This document shows, one piece after another, positions 43,717-53,814 of a DNA stretch of 64,000 bases. This stretch comes from Nodularia spumigena CCY9414. GTDB taxonomy: Bacteria; Cyanobacteriota; Cyanobacteriia; Cyanobacteriales; Nostocaceae. The notes under the pieces were generated by a model. The model did not search any database. It had not been told where the DNA came from and saw only the letters and a program-made list of their open reading frames with translations. Within the stretch, counting starts at the first letter, position 1; each line of letters begins with the position of its first letter. Made by a program: the position numbers and the translations under genes. The stretch lies in assembly GCF_000340565.2 (NCBI RefSeq), contig NZ_CP007203.1, forward strand, positions 4,742,613 to 4,806,612, read 5' to 3'.

Positions 43717-45858
43717 ATGACTTCACCAATTGTTAAGCGTTATATTATTGCTTTTGATAAATATAAGTGGATTGGATTAGCCAGTTTTGCTTTAGTTGTC
43801 GCTGGAGCAACTGTGGTGGCGATACTGCCAGAACCACAACCGAGCTACATCGCAGACGGTGCGCTTGCCTATACTCGTCCGCCAGTTTCGTTCTCCGCAA
43901 CTGGTACGGAAATTCAACAACAAGGACAAGAACTGAGTAAGCAAGTTTTGCTATCAGACCAAATTCTGCAAACTGTATCCACGAAAGTGAATGTCAAACC
44001 AGAAACCATTCAGACAAATGTCGCCCTGACTCTACCGGAAAGAAGTAGGACGGGTGAACTTCTATCGACCATTATTGAGTTGAGATATCAGGATACTGAC
44101 CCCAAGCAAGCGCGGCAGATATTGCAGGAATTAATGGGAGCGATGATTGGCCTGAGCGGTGATATTAATACTGGGCGATTAAAAGCAATTATTGAAAAAA
44201 TTAATGAGCGCATACCCCAGGCGAAATCAGATTTGCAAACAGCAGAACAGAAGCTTGAACAGTACGACCGCCGAGAACGTCCGGCAATATTGGCGGCTGA
44301 GAATGGTAGTTTGCTGGGTGCGGTAACTAATAGCCAAAATCAGCAACGGTTAATTCAACTAACTATTGCCGGAATTGATGCCCAAATTGGCAGTTTGCAA
44401 GACAAGTTAGGTTTAAATGTGGGACAAGCCTATGTTTCTTCGGCTTTGAGTGCTGATCCGATTCTTTCTAACTTGCGATCGCAAATTTATCAAGTAGAAT
44501 CTCAAATAACTTTACTCAGTAAAGATTTACGACCAGAAAACCCAACAATGATTCAGTTGGCGCGTCAGAAACAATCTATTGAAGAATTGCTGCAACAACG
44601 CGCTGCTGAGGTGGTAGGAGGTGGCGGTACCGCAGCCCCCTTACCAGGGGATGTTTCGGGTATCCGCGCCCAAAGCAACTTAGATCCAGCTCGACAACAG
44701 CTAGCAAATCAGATGGTGGGTTTGGAAACCCAACGAGAAACACTCCAACAGCAATTAGCTCAACAAATTCGAGAAGAAGAACGATTACGGCAAGATTATT
44801 CTCAAATACCCAACAAGCAACTAGAGCGATCGCGTTTACAACAGGAAGTAGCCCTGAAAAAAGCGATTTATGACCAAATGCAGGCAAAGCTGACCGACTC
44901 TAAAACCGCAGAAGCAGAAACGGTTAGTAGCTTAACAGTTGCCAGATTACCTAACGTTGTCAGCGATAGCAGTCAACCTCAGAATGTGCCTCTGACTTTG
45001 GGTGTTGGTAGTTTCTTGGGATTGCTAGTTGGCGGTGGCGTAATATTTTTGTTGGGTTCCCTCGACGGCACTTTCAAAACCAAGGAGGATATCCGCGACA
45101 GCCTCAGACAACGGGAAATCACCAATCTGGGAGAATTGCCGTTAATGCCTGTGGATGATTTGGATGAAGCAGCCTTACCTGTAATACTTTCGCCGGATTC
45201 TCCCTATTTGGAGTTTTATGAAAAGGTTCGTAGCAATTTGCGTCGGATTGGTGGTAAAAAGTTCAAAATGCTGTTGATTACCAGCACTAGCAGCCAAGAA
45301 GGTAAGACGGTGACTGCTTATAACTTAGGTATAGCCTCCGCCCTTGCTGGTAAAAGAACTTTGATTATCGAAACAGATTTGCGATCGCCCTCTCATGCTT
45401 CATCCCTAAATGTTAGCCCCGATACCGATGTCTCCGTTGAACCCCTGCGCTATTATGCCAGGTTGAATGAATGTATCCGCTTAGTTCCTGAAGTAGAAAA
45501 TTTATACATTATTCCCAGCCCTGGGCCTGTAAGTCAATCTTCTGCTATCCTCGAATCAAGCGAAATCAAACGGCTCATGGAGGATGTTAGGGAACGTTTT
45601 GATTTAGTAATTTTAGATACTAATCCCCTCAGTTCATCCAACGATGCTTTGTTAATTCAACCCTATAGCGATGGCATAGTCTTAGTAGCACGTCCCAACC
45701 ATACACAAGAAAATATGTTAGGAGAAGCTATTGATCAATTAGTTGAATCTGAACTCGGTTTGTTGGGAGTTATTGTCAACGGTGCTGATATTATCGTTTC
45801 CCCATCTCAAGCTTTCTCACCAGAGGAAGAAGCCGGAGTTCTTTCAGAAGTTGTCTAG
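43717..45858 (+). CDS. Wzc/BY-kinase-like polysaccharide chain-length protein
   Basis: 713 residues. A Wzz-type domain is framed by membrane segments near residues 16-36 and 425-445, with a long coiled coil between them. The cytoplasmic ATPase has TSTSSQEGKTVTAYNLG (Walker A), LIIETDLRSP (Walker A', with Glu for the usual first Asp) and LVILDTNPLSSS (Walker B). The C-terminus (IIVSPSQAFSPEEEAG) lacks the tyrosine cluster of classical autokinases, so phosphocycling may not apply. It pairs with the exporter 107 bases upstream. Confidence 0.88.
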   Translation: MTSPIVKRYIIAFDKYKWIGLASFALVVAGATVVAILPEPQPSYIADGALAYTRPPVSFSATGTEIQQQGQELSKQVLLSDQILQTVSTKVNVKPETIQTNVALTLPERSRTGELLSTIIELRYQDTDPKQARQILQELMGAMIGLSGDINTGRLKAIIEKINERIPQAKSDLQTAEQKLEQYDRRERPAILAAENGSLLGAVTNSQNQQRLIQLTIAGIDAQIGSLQDKLGLNVGQAYVSSALSADPILSNLRSQIYQVESQITLLSKDLRPENPTMIQLARQKQSIEELLQQRAAEVVGGGGTAAPLPGDVSGIRAQSNLDPARQQLANQMVGLETQRETLQQQLAQQIREEERLRQDYSQIPNKQLERSRLQQEVALKKAIYDQMQAKLTDSKTAEAETVSSLTVARLPNVVSDSSQPQNVPLTLGVGSFLGLLVGGGVIFLLGSLDGTFKTKEDIRDSLRQREITNLGELPLMPVDDLDEAALPVILSPDSPYLEFYEKVRSNLRRIGGKKFKMLLITSTSSQEGKTVTAYNLGIASALAGKRTLIIETDLRSPSHASSLNVSPDTDVSVEPLRYYARLNECIRLVPEVENLYIIPSPGPVSQSSAILESSEIKRLMEDVRERFDLVILDTNPLSSSNDALLIQPYSDGIVLVARPNHTQENMLGEAIDQLVESELGLLGVIVNGADIIVSPSQAFSPEEEAGVLSEVV

Positions 45859-45991
45859 CTAATACGAACAAAAAATAAAAGCTCCCATAACAAAGATGAG
45901 GGAGTAGGCGCAATTATGCCTTATCCCCCTCATCTGTGCGCTACCAGTCCCCTGGTTCACGTTCACATCTCAAAAAATTCAAAATCCCCAA

Positions 45992-46663
45992 TTAATCGCG
46001 CCGAAATAACCCGAATAATGGAGCCAGAATTAGCCCAAAAGCAAAGCCGCCGATGTGCGCCCAGTAAGCAACTCCGCCTGATTCCACAGTCATATTAGCA
46101 GCTGCTTCCAGGCTGAGAAGACCGGATATCACATTTTGGATCACGAACAGCCCTATCAGAATCATTGCTGGAATCCTGATTGTGGTGACGAAAAAACCCA
46201 AAAATAATAAGGTGAAAATTTTCGATTGGGGGAAACGAATAACGTATGCACCCAGAATCCCAGCGATCGCACCACTAGCTCCTAAAGAAGGTATAGTGGA
46301 ATCCATACTAATAAACCACTGACACAAACCAGCTAAAGCACCGCAGGCTAGATAAAAAATCAAATACTTGAAATGACCCATCCGGTCTTCAATATTATTA
46401 CCAAAGACCCAGAGAAACACCATATTTGAGATCAGATGCCACCAACCACCGTGTAAAAATTGTGATGTAAATAAAGTAGTCCACTCTAGGGCAAAGTTAG
46501 TGGTTAACTCTCGTGGTATGACCGCATAAATCCCAAAGAATTGCTCTAATTGTTCACTTGATAGACTCACTTCATGGAGAAAGACTACAATATTTAAACC
46601 AATCAACCCATAAGTGAAATACGGGGTGATTCTGATCGGGTTTTCATCATAGAGGGGAAACAC
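45992..46663 (-). CDS. Rhomboid-family intramembrane serine protease (copy 1)
   Basis: 223 residues, six or seven membrane segments. SLGASGAIAGILGAY carries the catalytic Ser, AYWAHIGGFAFG the catalytic His, and HLISNMVFLWVFGNNIED the oxyanion-side HxxxN region. MFPLYDENPIRITPYFTYG is the short cytoplasmic head. It cuts membrane proteins within the bilayer. A close paralogue lies 7 kb to the right on the same strand. Confidence 0.9.
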   Translation of the reverse strand: MFPLYDENPIRITPYFTYGLIGLNIVVFLHEVSLSSEQLEQFFGIYAVIPRELTTNFALEWTTLFTSQFLHGGWWHLISNMVFLWVFGNNIEDRMGHFKYLIFYLACGALAGLCQWFISMDSTIPSLGASGAIAGILGAYVIRFPQSKIFTLLFLGFFVTTIRIPAMILIGLFVIQNVISGLLSLEAAANMTVESGGVAYWAHIGGFAFGLILAPLFGLFRRD

Positions 46664-47249
46664 AGGTGTTTTTCCTAATTATCGATTAATTGCAATATAG
46701 CCTGTGTTGCCAAGGATGCCAAAAAATCAAAAAAATACCCTGCATTTAATTTAAATAGGTACACAAAAACATTACAACTTCTTTAGGGCTAGGTTTTTGG
46801 GTTCTTCGGTACTTTTTCTGGAAAACCAGCTTCAAAATCTTTAAACCCACATTCAGTATGAGTAAATATACTCAAAATATTCTTAAGAGCAGGTTGTTTT
46901 CTCAAAAAAATAATTTCATAAAACAGCTAAAACCCTATTAAGATAGGCATTTAACGTTTTTTGTGATCTATGGAGGTGTTCAAAGAATTTAATCTCAAAC
47001 CAATTAATTTATTGAGAATATTATCAATAAGCTTGATTTGCCGTTAGGTGGAGCAGCGATCGCTGTAATATAGAACTGAGCTTCATTGGCTGAAAAGCTT
47101 GTGATCATTGGATTATAGATAATTCCAAAAATTTCAAACATACCTGCTGAATGTGGGTTTAAAATCCTTATTCCGTATGAATTTCATTCAAAATCATGGC
47201 ATGATTCTTTATAACCGTTGCCCCATAAGGGTTTTGTTATAATCAATCA
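46664..47249. other. Spacer between rhomboid copy 1 and the TPR gene
   Basis: A 586-base stretch with no credible gene. It contains one HIP1-like GCGATCGC (about 47057) and A+T-rich sequence; the rhomboid promoter must lie at its left end. Confidence 0.3.
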
Positions 47250-48041
47250 TCAATCACCATAAGAGAGACGCAAGAACCTGTTTTTGCTGGTGGGATTGAT
47301 CAAAGGAGTACCTAATTCTTGAGTAATGGCTACAGCTTCTTCGTAGCACTGAGAAGACAAAATGAGAAGATTCATCCTTTGATACAATTCTGACAGAGTT
47401 TCCAAGACTTCCGATGCTGCTCGACGACATTCCATTTCTCTGAAAATTTTTAAGGCTGATTGTAAATACCCCTCTGTTTCTTGATACTGATTCATCCGCA
47501 TCAAAGTTTTGCCTATATTACACATTCCCCAGGCTTCTTGAGTTTTGTAGCCAATTTTTTGGGCAATTTCTAAACCCTGTCTATTGTAATTTAGTGCTTG
47601 TAAATAATCTTCCAGACAAATATAAACAAGTCCTAAATTGGTTAACACTATAGATTCTTGTTCAGGAGTACCAATTTCTCTCACATTTACCAATTCGTTC
47701 TCATAGCAGGCTAGAGCTTTATTATATTGTCCTAAATATATATACGCTAGACCTAACCCTGTATTCACAATATTTTGCAGATTGCGATCGCCAATTTTCT
47801 GAGCAATTGTTAAACCTTGTTCATAAAATTGAATGGCAGTACTATGATTACTCTGCATTAAATACACGCTGCCCAAGTTGTTCATTAGTTGAGCTTTCAT
47901 GGGTTCATCACCTATTTCCGTAGCTATTTCTAAGCCTTTTTGATAACATTTGAAACAATGAGAATATTGACTCATGTTATAATAAACATTACCCAATCCA
48001 CATAAATAAGCTAGTTCAGTAACAGGATCTAAATTACCCAT
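47250..48041 (-). CDS. Tetratricopeptide-repeat protein
   Basis: 263 residues consisting of about six TPR units of 40 residues, of the KLC/LGN type: GLGNVYYNMSQYSHCFKCYQ, NNLGSVYLMQSNHSTAIQFY, TGLGLAYIYLGQYNKALACY and so on. There is no signal peptide or catalytic domain, so it is a cytoplasmic protein-binding module. The protein begins directly in a repeat, which suggests a lost N-terminal part. Its start is 15 bases from the next divergent start. Confidence 0.8.
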   Translation of the reverse strand: MGNLDPVTELAYLCGLGNVYYNMSQYSHCFKCYQKGLEIATEIGDEPMKAQLMNNLGSVYLMQSNHSTAIQFYEQGLTIAQKIGDRNLQNIVNTGLGLAYIYLGQYNKALACYENELVNVREIGTPEQESIVLTNLGLVYICLEDYLQALNYNRQGLEIAQKIGYKTQEAWGMCNIGKTLMRMNQYQETEGYLQSALKIFREMECRRAASEVLETLSELYQRMNLLILSSQCYEEAVAITQELGTPLINPTSKNRFLRLSYGD

Positions 48042-48056
48042 TTTGATACTTTTTTA

Positions 48057-48515
48057 ATGCCAAATGAATATTCAATACGTTATCCAAAAGGTTGGTATGT
48101 CAATGTATATGAGCTAGGAAAAGAACCGAGGAATGTAAAACCAATTGAAATTTATGACAAGAAAATATATGTTTCTAGTCAATGGAATAGCGAAATTATT
48201 AAATTGGTTTATACAACAATCTATCCTGTTTCAGTTCCTTTTTATCAAATGATTCGAGAATCTACTAAAACTTCTAATCATCCTCTCGCGCCAAAGATTA
48301 TGAGAAAAGGATATACGACCATCGGCGGAAGAGAAGCGTATAGAATATGGCGTGCATACGATAGTAAAACCGATGGTAGGTATGAAATTGAAACTTTAAT
48401 TCATCATACTAATGAAACGATGGTAATTTCTAGCTTATACTTTCCTAGTCATACCCCTATAGCAGTTCCAATTATTCAGCAAATTCATGGTTCATATCGG
48501 AGTTTGAGACCATAA
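48057..48515 (+). CDS. PsbP/DUF1795-like domain protein, perhaps missing its N-terminus
   Basis: 152 residues. YSIRYPKGWYVNVYELGK and the later SSLYFP strand resemble PsbP-like and DUF1795-type domains, which begin with a (Y/F)SI-x-YPxGW strand. Homologues usually have an export signal; none is present and the domain starts at residue 5. With only 15 bases to the divergent TPR gene there is little room for a promoter, so a rearrangement may have cut both genes. Confidence 0.5.
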   Translation: MPNEYSIRYPKGWYVNVYELGKEPRNVKPIEIYDKKIYVSSQWNSEIIKLVYTTIYPVSVPFYQMIRESTKTSNHPLAPKIMRKGYTTIGGREAYRIWRAYDSKTDGRYEIETLIHHTNETMVISSLYFPSHTPIAVPIIQQIHGSYRSLRP

Positions 48516-48652
48516 TTAATTAAAATAATAAAATACCCAATTGGCATGACATTAAAATAATATTAAACAGTATAAAGATAAAATTGGAAGAAAGCTATTG
48601 TATTTAAAATCAAGTTTTGAAGTTGTTAATCACTAACATAAGTTATAAAAAT

Positions 48653-49486
48653 ATGAGTAATTCAATGCAAAAAATATCTCTTTTATTACAATATCTAATT
48701 ACAGGTCTTACCTTTGCTACTTCCATAAATGTAGCTAATGCTAGTCCTTTTGCACGAGCAGATTTCGTCAATGAAAGTCAATTTAATTCCCAAGCTATAT
48801 TTTCCTATGTTGATTTAGGAAGAGTTACAAAATTAGGAAATAGCAAATATAAATATCTCAGATTAATTACACCAGCAGATTTTGTAGGAGAGTATATAGA
48901 GTCTGAAGAAAATCTAGCAAAAAGAAAATTGCTAGAAAGTGAAGTTATCGTCAACTGTAATGATATAAATTTACTGCAAATTCAACAAGACCGTTACTAT
49001 AGAAGTGGTAAATTGATAAAAACAGATAACACTGATAAAGTTATTAGACATAGCGAATCTAACCCGTTAAAAGAAGGAAATTTAATTGTTTGTCGTCTTT
49101 TTGATACTGGTTCTTCTCAACCACTAAAACCCGGATTTTATTTTCGTGGCTCAATTGGCATTCAAATTGCTATCAAAGGAAATCGTATTTGTTATGAAGG
49201 TATGAGTCGCTATGGTAGAACAGTTGCTTCTGTCATTCGTGACCCCAAATACCTAAGTTTTTATAAACTGGAATCTGTTAAGAAAAAAGGTCAGTCACCA
49301 GAACCATTTTATTTAATGCAATTGACATCAGATGCAATTCATTATGGTGATTTTATGGGACTTTCTAGCATTGAAATTGACAGAGGTGGCGGAAATACAA
49401 ATAGTAAAGAAATGCAGCGATGTTTAAAATCCAATAAAACTTTTTCGTTTTTTGAAGAATCCGAAGAATTTAAACATAGAAACTAA
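48653..49486 (+). CDS. Secreted protein of unknown function
   Basis: 277 residues from ATG 48653; a TTG frame opens at 48617. A signal peptide (LLLQYLITGLTFATSINVANA) ends at residue 30 or so. The mature part is mostly beta by appearance with three or four Cys (VNCND, IVCRLF, NRICYEG, MQRCLK). I do not recognise a family. It starts a run of exported proteins on the plus strand, with low G+C. Confidence 0.6.
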   Translation: MSNSMQKISLLLQYLITGLTFATSINVANASPFARADFVNESQFNSQAIFSYVDLGRVTKLGNSKYKYLRLITPADFVGEYIESEENLAKRKLLESEVIVNCNDINLLQIQQDRYYRSGKLIKTDNTDKVIRHSESNPLKEGNLIVCRLFDTGSSQPLKPGFYFRGSIGIQIAIKGNRICYEGMSRYGRTVASVIRDPKYLSFYKLESVKKKGQSPEPFYLMQLTSDAIHYGDFMGLSSIEIDRGGGNTNSKEMQRCLKSNKTFSFFEESEEFKHRN

Positions 49487-49523
49487 AATCAACCTGTAAA
49501 TATAATGATCATAGAGGCAATAA

Positions 49524-49730
49524 ATGAAAAGCAAAATAATATTCAATTTGAGCGTGTTTTTAATACTATATGGTGTTGGTGATCCGGGAATAATTGTGAT
49601 CGCTAAACTTCAAAATTCCCAAGATTTAAGGCAAATTCAAAAAGCTTGGCGTGCTAATCTGAAGACAAGGAAGTTTGAAGCAATTAGTACCAAAGCTATA
49701 GTTTGTCAAAACCTAGATCTTTATCCTTAA
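49524..49730 (+). CDS. Small protein with N-terminal signal-like segment
   Basis: 68 residues. FNLSVFLILYGVGDPGIIVIA could be a signal or single anchor, followed by QNSQDLRQIQKAWRANLKTRK. The ATG has an AGAGG site. No family recognised; it may be the front of a longer gene that has been cut. Confidence 0.4.
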   Translation: MKSKIIFNLSVFLILYGVGDPGIIVIAKLQNSQDLRQIQKAWRANLKTRKFEAISTKAIVCQNLDLYP

Positions 49731-49776
49731 TACAGCAATAATCATTCAATTTTTATTAATAAAAATGGTGTAATTT

Positions 49777-52041
49777 ATGCGTTTTATTCGCTTTTTAATA
49801 ATTGCTTTTACTACTTTTGTAACTACGATAAACGAAACATGGTTGAGAAAGATTATTTCAATCTTATTATGTGGATTGATTAATGTAAATTCACCTACTA
49901 GCTATGCTTTCTTAAATGATAGTAGTAAAGCAAATGCCGCTTTATCACCATTAAATACTAACTCTATAACTAAGGTTGAGGAGAATAGAGGAGGGAGAGA
50001 TGAGCAAATTTATAACTTGCAATTAGATGGGTTTTCAGAAATTGCACAAATTCCTCGTGTTCGTCAACAGAATCGTCAGTCTGGTACAGGTAATAATCAA
50101 CAGGAAAAACCAGTAAAAGAAGAAGATTGTCAAGAAGTTAATGCTCAGTACAAAAGTTTGAATAAATCATTAAATCTTTTAGAAAAAACTCAAGAAAAAT
50201 ATAAAAATTTAGAAGCAAAACTTGCTTTCCATAATTACGATTATACTAGAATCACAAATCAACTAGAAGATATATCTACTAGATTAGTTAATGCGGAAGC
50301 GCAACTGCGTGAATTACACGAAAATGTTCCTGGTGCTGGCTATAAAGATTATCTAAAGGAAACTCAACGCCTTCGCACAATAGATTGGACTTCAGAACCA
50401 TCAATATACCAAAAATATCAAGCATTAATTAGTAAGGCTTGTGACAAAATTCCTGATTGGGGTGATATTATTCCTACGTTTAAATATATTGGTAATACTG
50501 TTCCTGGTTATACAGATAATCCTTTACTTCAGTTTGCGGTTGAACAAAAAATTACAGGAACAATTGGCACTATACTTGCTAGAAATCCCTATGTATGGCT
50601 AGGAATTAAATTATATGATACTGTTAGCCTAACGTGTCTAGCAGATCAATTAGGTAACACTTCTCTGAGTCCAGCCCAATACCGTATTTATCAAAAGTAT
50701 CAATCAAGAATAAACGCAGTTAACAATGAAATTACAACCCAGGTAGAAAATCTTATGTTCACGGAAAGTGCTATTAATGCAATTAGCCGAGAACGTCAAT
50801 CAGCTGCTGACCAAATTTATTGGATTATAAATAAAGAGTTATACAACAATAAGGATAGTGATATTGGTCCAATTATTGTACAAGGAAAAAAACCTAGTCC
50901 AGAAGCAATGTTGTCTATGTTGCGTGAACTAGATTTATGGAAGGAAGACTTAATAAACAGAATCAATAAACTGCGAAATAGTCCATGTATCAACAATCAA
51001 AAACAACCACAGCCAATTGCTAAAGAACCAGAACCATCAGCCAAAGAGCCAGAACAAAGAAGAGGGAAAGAAGTAAAAGGCACAAGTTACGGCGACCCTC
51101 ACCTCATCACCTTCGACGGACATAGATACAGCTTCCAAACAGTCGGCGAATTTGTCCTGGCCAAATCAACCGATGGAGTTTTTGAAGTCCAAACTCGTCA
51201 ATCTCCTGTCAATAAATCTCTCTCCCTCAACAGTGCAGTCGCCATGAAAATTGGCAGAAATCGTGTTGCTTTTTATTCCAAAGACTTTCCCGACTCAAAC
51301 ACCAATACACCCTTACGAATTAATGGCAAACCAACAGTTGTAGAAGGTAATTCCCTATCCTTACGAGGAGGCGGTATTATACGTCAACAAAATGACAGTA
51401 ACTATGTAGTCGAATGGCCTACGGGTGAGAAAGTTACAGTCACAATTTATAGCCGTGGACAGTTTAAATACATGGATGTTTTCCCCTCTGTCTTTGAATC
51501 TCAAGCTAATCAAATGGTAGGTTTATTGGGAAATGTTAACGGTAAAGCCAATGATGACCTACGCTTCCGCAATGGCAATATCTTACCTTCCAAATCAACC
51601 TATGGAGACCTTAAACAATTGATTGGGCGTATATCACCTATTCGTTTACCCCTTGGTCAATTAGAGAAAATGTACTTTGACCAATTAAATAAAGACTTTG
51701 GTAACAATTGGCGAGTTAGTCAGCAAGAATCTTTATTTGATTATCCACAAGGTAAATCAACAGCAACCTTTACAGATAAAGCCTTTCCTGATGCCTACCT
51801 TACCCTAGATATGCTATCTCCTACACAACTAGAAAATGCTAGATCACAATGCCTTAATTCTGGAGTAGATGCCAATTTATTAGAAGGTTGTATCTTTGAT
51901 GTTGGTTTTACAGGCTTTAGTGAATTTGCTGCCCATGCGGCTAAAGTGTCTAACATCCTGGACATAGTTAAAACCGTTATTCCTGGTTTTAAAAATCCCA
52001 TTCCTGACATTATTCGCAAAATTCCCGGCTTGCCATTTTAA
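49777..52041 (+). CDS. Secreted VWD-domain protein with coiled coil
   Basis: 754 residues. An N-terminal hydrophobic segment (FLIIAFTTFVTTI) and a second (IISILLCGLINV) give an export signal. Residues about 125-200 are coiled coil. GTSYGDPHLITFDGHRYSFQ near residue 433 opens a von Willebrand type D domain with the GDPH calcium motif, closed by QMVGLLGNVNGKANDDL. The C-terminal part has paired Cys (SQCLN, EGCIFD). VWD domains mediate extracellular adhesion; the role here is unknown. It is the largest of the exported set. Confidence 0.75.
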   Translation: MRFIRFLIIAFTTFVTTINETWLRKIISILLCGLINVNSPTSYAFLNDSSKANAALSPLNTNSITKVEENRGGRDEQIYNLQLDGFSEIAQIPRVRQQNRQSGTGNNQQEKPVKEEDCQEVNAQYKSLNKSLNLLEKTQEKYKNLEAKLAFHNYDYTRITNQLEDISTRLVNAEAQLRELHENVPGAGYKDYLKETQRLRTIDWTSEPSIYQKYQALISKACDKIPDWGDIIPTFKYIGNTVPGYTDNPLLQFAVEQKITGTIGTILARNPYVWLGIKLYDTVSLTCLADQLGNTSLSPAQYRIYQKYQSRINAVNNEITTQVENLMFTESAINAISRERQSAADQIYWIINKELYNNKDSDIGPIIVQGKKPSPEAMLSMLRELDLWKEDLINRINKLRNSPCINNQKQPQPIAKEPEPSAKEPEQRRGKEVKGTSYGDPHLITFDGHRYSFQTVGEFVLAKSTDGVFEVQTRQSPVNKSLSLNSAVAMKIGRNRVAFYSKDFPDSNTNTPLRINGKPTVVEGNSLSLRGGGIIRQQNDSNYVVEWPTGEKVTVTIYSRGQFKYMDVFPSVFESQANQMVGLLGNVNGKANDDLRFRNGNILPSKSTYGDLKQLIGRISPIRLPLGQLEKMYFDQLNKDFGNNWRVSQQESLFDYPQGKSTATFTDKAFPDAYLTLDMLSPTQLENARSQCLNSGVDANLLEGCIFDVGFTGFSEFAAHAAKVSNILDIVKTVIPGFKNPIPDIIRKIPGLPF

Positions 52042-52154
52042 AGAGCATATATCTTATCTGATAGCGTAGCGTGACGCAAGCCATATTTGCTCAGGAATTG
52101 ATTTGATCACATTTTTCCTATTTTTCAAATTAGTAAACATCCAAGGAGTTCTCA

Positions 52155-53567
52155 GTGAAAAAAATCCGCAAATTGTTATGGGTAGGTTGTGGAACATTTC
52201 TATTTCTCAGCCTCAACCTATTACTACCAATAATTTCTTCCGCCCAAAATCCTAAAACTGCCAACCGCTTGGAAATTTTGGCTCAAGCAGACGAACTTTA
52301 CCTAGCAGAAAATATTGCCGCAGCAGAAAAACTTTACCGCCAAGTTAAACCCCCTTTTGCCAATGAAAAAGCTTCAGTCAGTAGTATTGATAAACCGATT
52401 ACTGACCCAGAACAACTTTCTGGTGCTGGTCGAGTATATTGGCGTAATGCCACTGAAGGAATGCAACAGGGACTCACCAGTAAAATCTTCGTCCCCCTCA
52501 AAATGCTCCTAGAAAAACAGCCGGAATTTGTTCCTGCTTATGCACTTTACGCTGAAGCTTCTAAAAAGTACGGTAACGAAAAAGATGTAATTCCTATCCT
52601 AGAGAAGGGAGTAGCAACTTTTCCTGAATCTGTAGAACTAAATAAAGCTTTAATCAAAGCACAGGAAGAAGCTGAACAATATTTAGAAGCTTCTATTACT
52701 GCCCGTCAATTTGCTATTGTTTATCCCAACAGTCCAGAAGCAGCTGACTTTGCCAATATTGCTGATAAGAATTTTCAACGCTTTCGTAGCAAGCTCAATG
52801 AACAAATAATTTTGCAGGGAATTCTTGGTGCAACAATTGGTGTTTTGACTGGTGATGCAACTAACCAAGCTGTACGACTCGCTCCTTTAATGCTTCAAGG
52901 TGAATCTGGGATGGGGGCGCAAGTTGCGGCTGCTTATAAGCAACGACTAACTTTAATAGAAGACCCGACTATTGTGGAATATGTTAGCCGTCTGGGTAAT
53001 GATATTGCCAACTTGATGGGGCGAAAAGATTTTGAATATGAATTTAATGTTGTCAAAGATGATAGTATTAATGCCTTTGCTTTACCTGGTGGTAAGGTAT
53101 TTGTCAACACTGGGGCAATTATGGCTGCTAATTCAGAAGCGGAATTGGCAGGACTATTAGGACATGAAATTGGTCACGCAGTATTATCTCACGGATTTCA
53201 AAGGATAACTAATACCAATTTAGTGGCCAATGTAGGACAGATTATTCCTTTTGGCAATCTCATTTCTACTTTAGCAATCTTGGACTATAGCCGTGAAAAC
53301 GAAGCTCAGTCCGATATTATTGGTACTCGTGTCTTATCTGCTGCTGGTTATGCGGCTGATGGTTTACGCAACTTCTTTGTCACTATGAAACAGCAGGAAA
53401 AAGGACAAAAGATTCCCGTTTACCTCCGCACTCACCCAACCTCTGATGCAAGAATTCGCTATCTGGAAGAAATTATTAAGGGTAATGGTTACAATCGCTA
53501 CGCGTTTGAAGGTGTAAAAACACATACAGAAATCAAACAAAAACTGAGGAAAATCCTTGAAGGATGA
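52155..53567 (+). CDS. Exported M48-family zinc metalloprotease with TPR-like N-terminus
   Basis: 470 residues. The start is GTG behind AAGGAG. A signal peptide (LFLSLNLLLPIISSAQ) leads to a helical TPR-like region (residues about 35-205). The peptidase domain has GLLGHEIGHAVLSHG (zinc His pair and catalytic Glu near residue 337) and NEAQSDIIGTRVL with the third ligand Glu. This is BepA/YfgC architecture in reverse order, so envelope protein quality control is likely. Confidence 0.88.
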   Translation: MKKIRKLLWVGCGTFLFLSLNLLLPIISSAQNPKTANRLEILAQADELYLAENIAAAEKLYRQVKPPFANEKASVSSIDKPITDPEQLSGAGRVYWRNATEGMQQGLTSKIFVPLKMLLEKQPEFVPAYALYAEASKKYGNEKDVIPILEKGVATFPESVELNKALIKAQEEAEQYLEASITARQFAIVYPNSPEAADFANIADKNFQRFRSKLNEQIILQGILGATIGVLTGDATNQAVRLAPLMLQGESGMGAQVAAAYKQRLTLIEDPTIVEYVSRLGNDIANLMGRKDFEYEFNVVKDDSINAFALPGGKVFVNTGAIMAANSEAELAGLLGHEIGHAVLSHGFQRITNTNLVANVGQIIPFGNLISTLAILDYSRENEAQSDIIGTRVLSAAGYAADGLRNFFVTMKQQEKGQKIPVYLRTHPTSDARIRYLEEIIKGNGYNRYAFEGVKTHTEIKQKLRKILEG

Positions 53568-53814
53568 TAGATATCTTAAGTTATGCAAAAATTGAAACTA
53601 CTTTGCACTTATTGAGCGTGGTTAACTTTATTTCCTCTTCTCCCATGAAACCAGCTTCTTGGTTACTTACTGCCTATCAACTCGTAAATTACAGGGAATT
53701 TCTCCTAAATAAGGTATATGCGTAGCGGGCAAGACTTGTACTGAGGGTAGTCGAAGTATGCCCGCACTACACGATTTGTATCATTTATGTTTATACTTCA
53801 TTTACTTGCAAACT

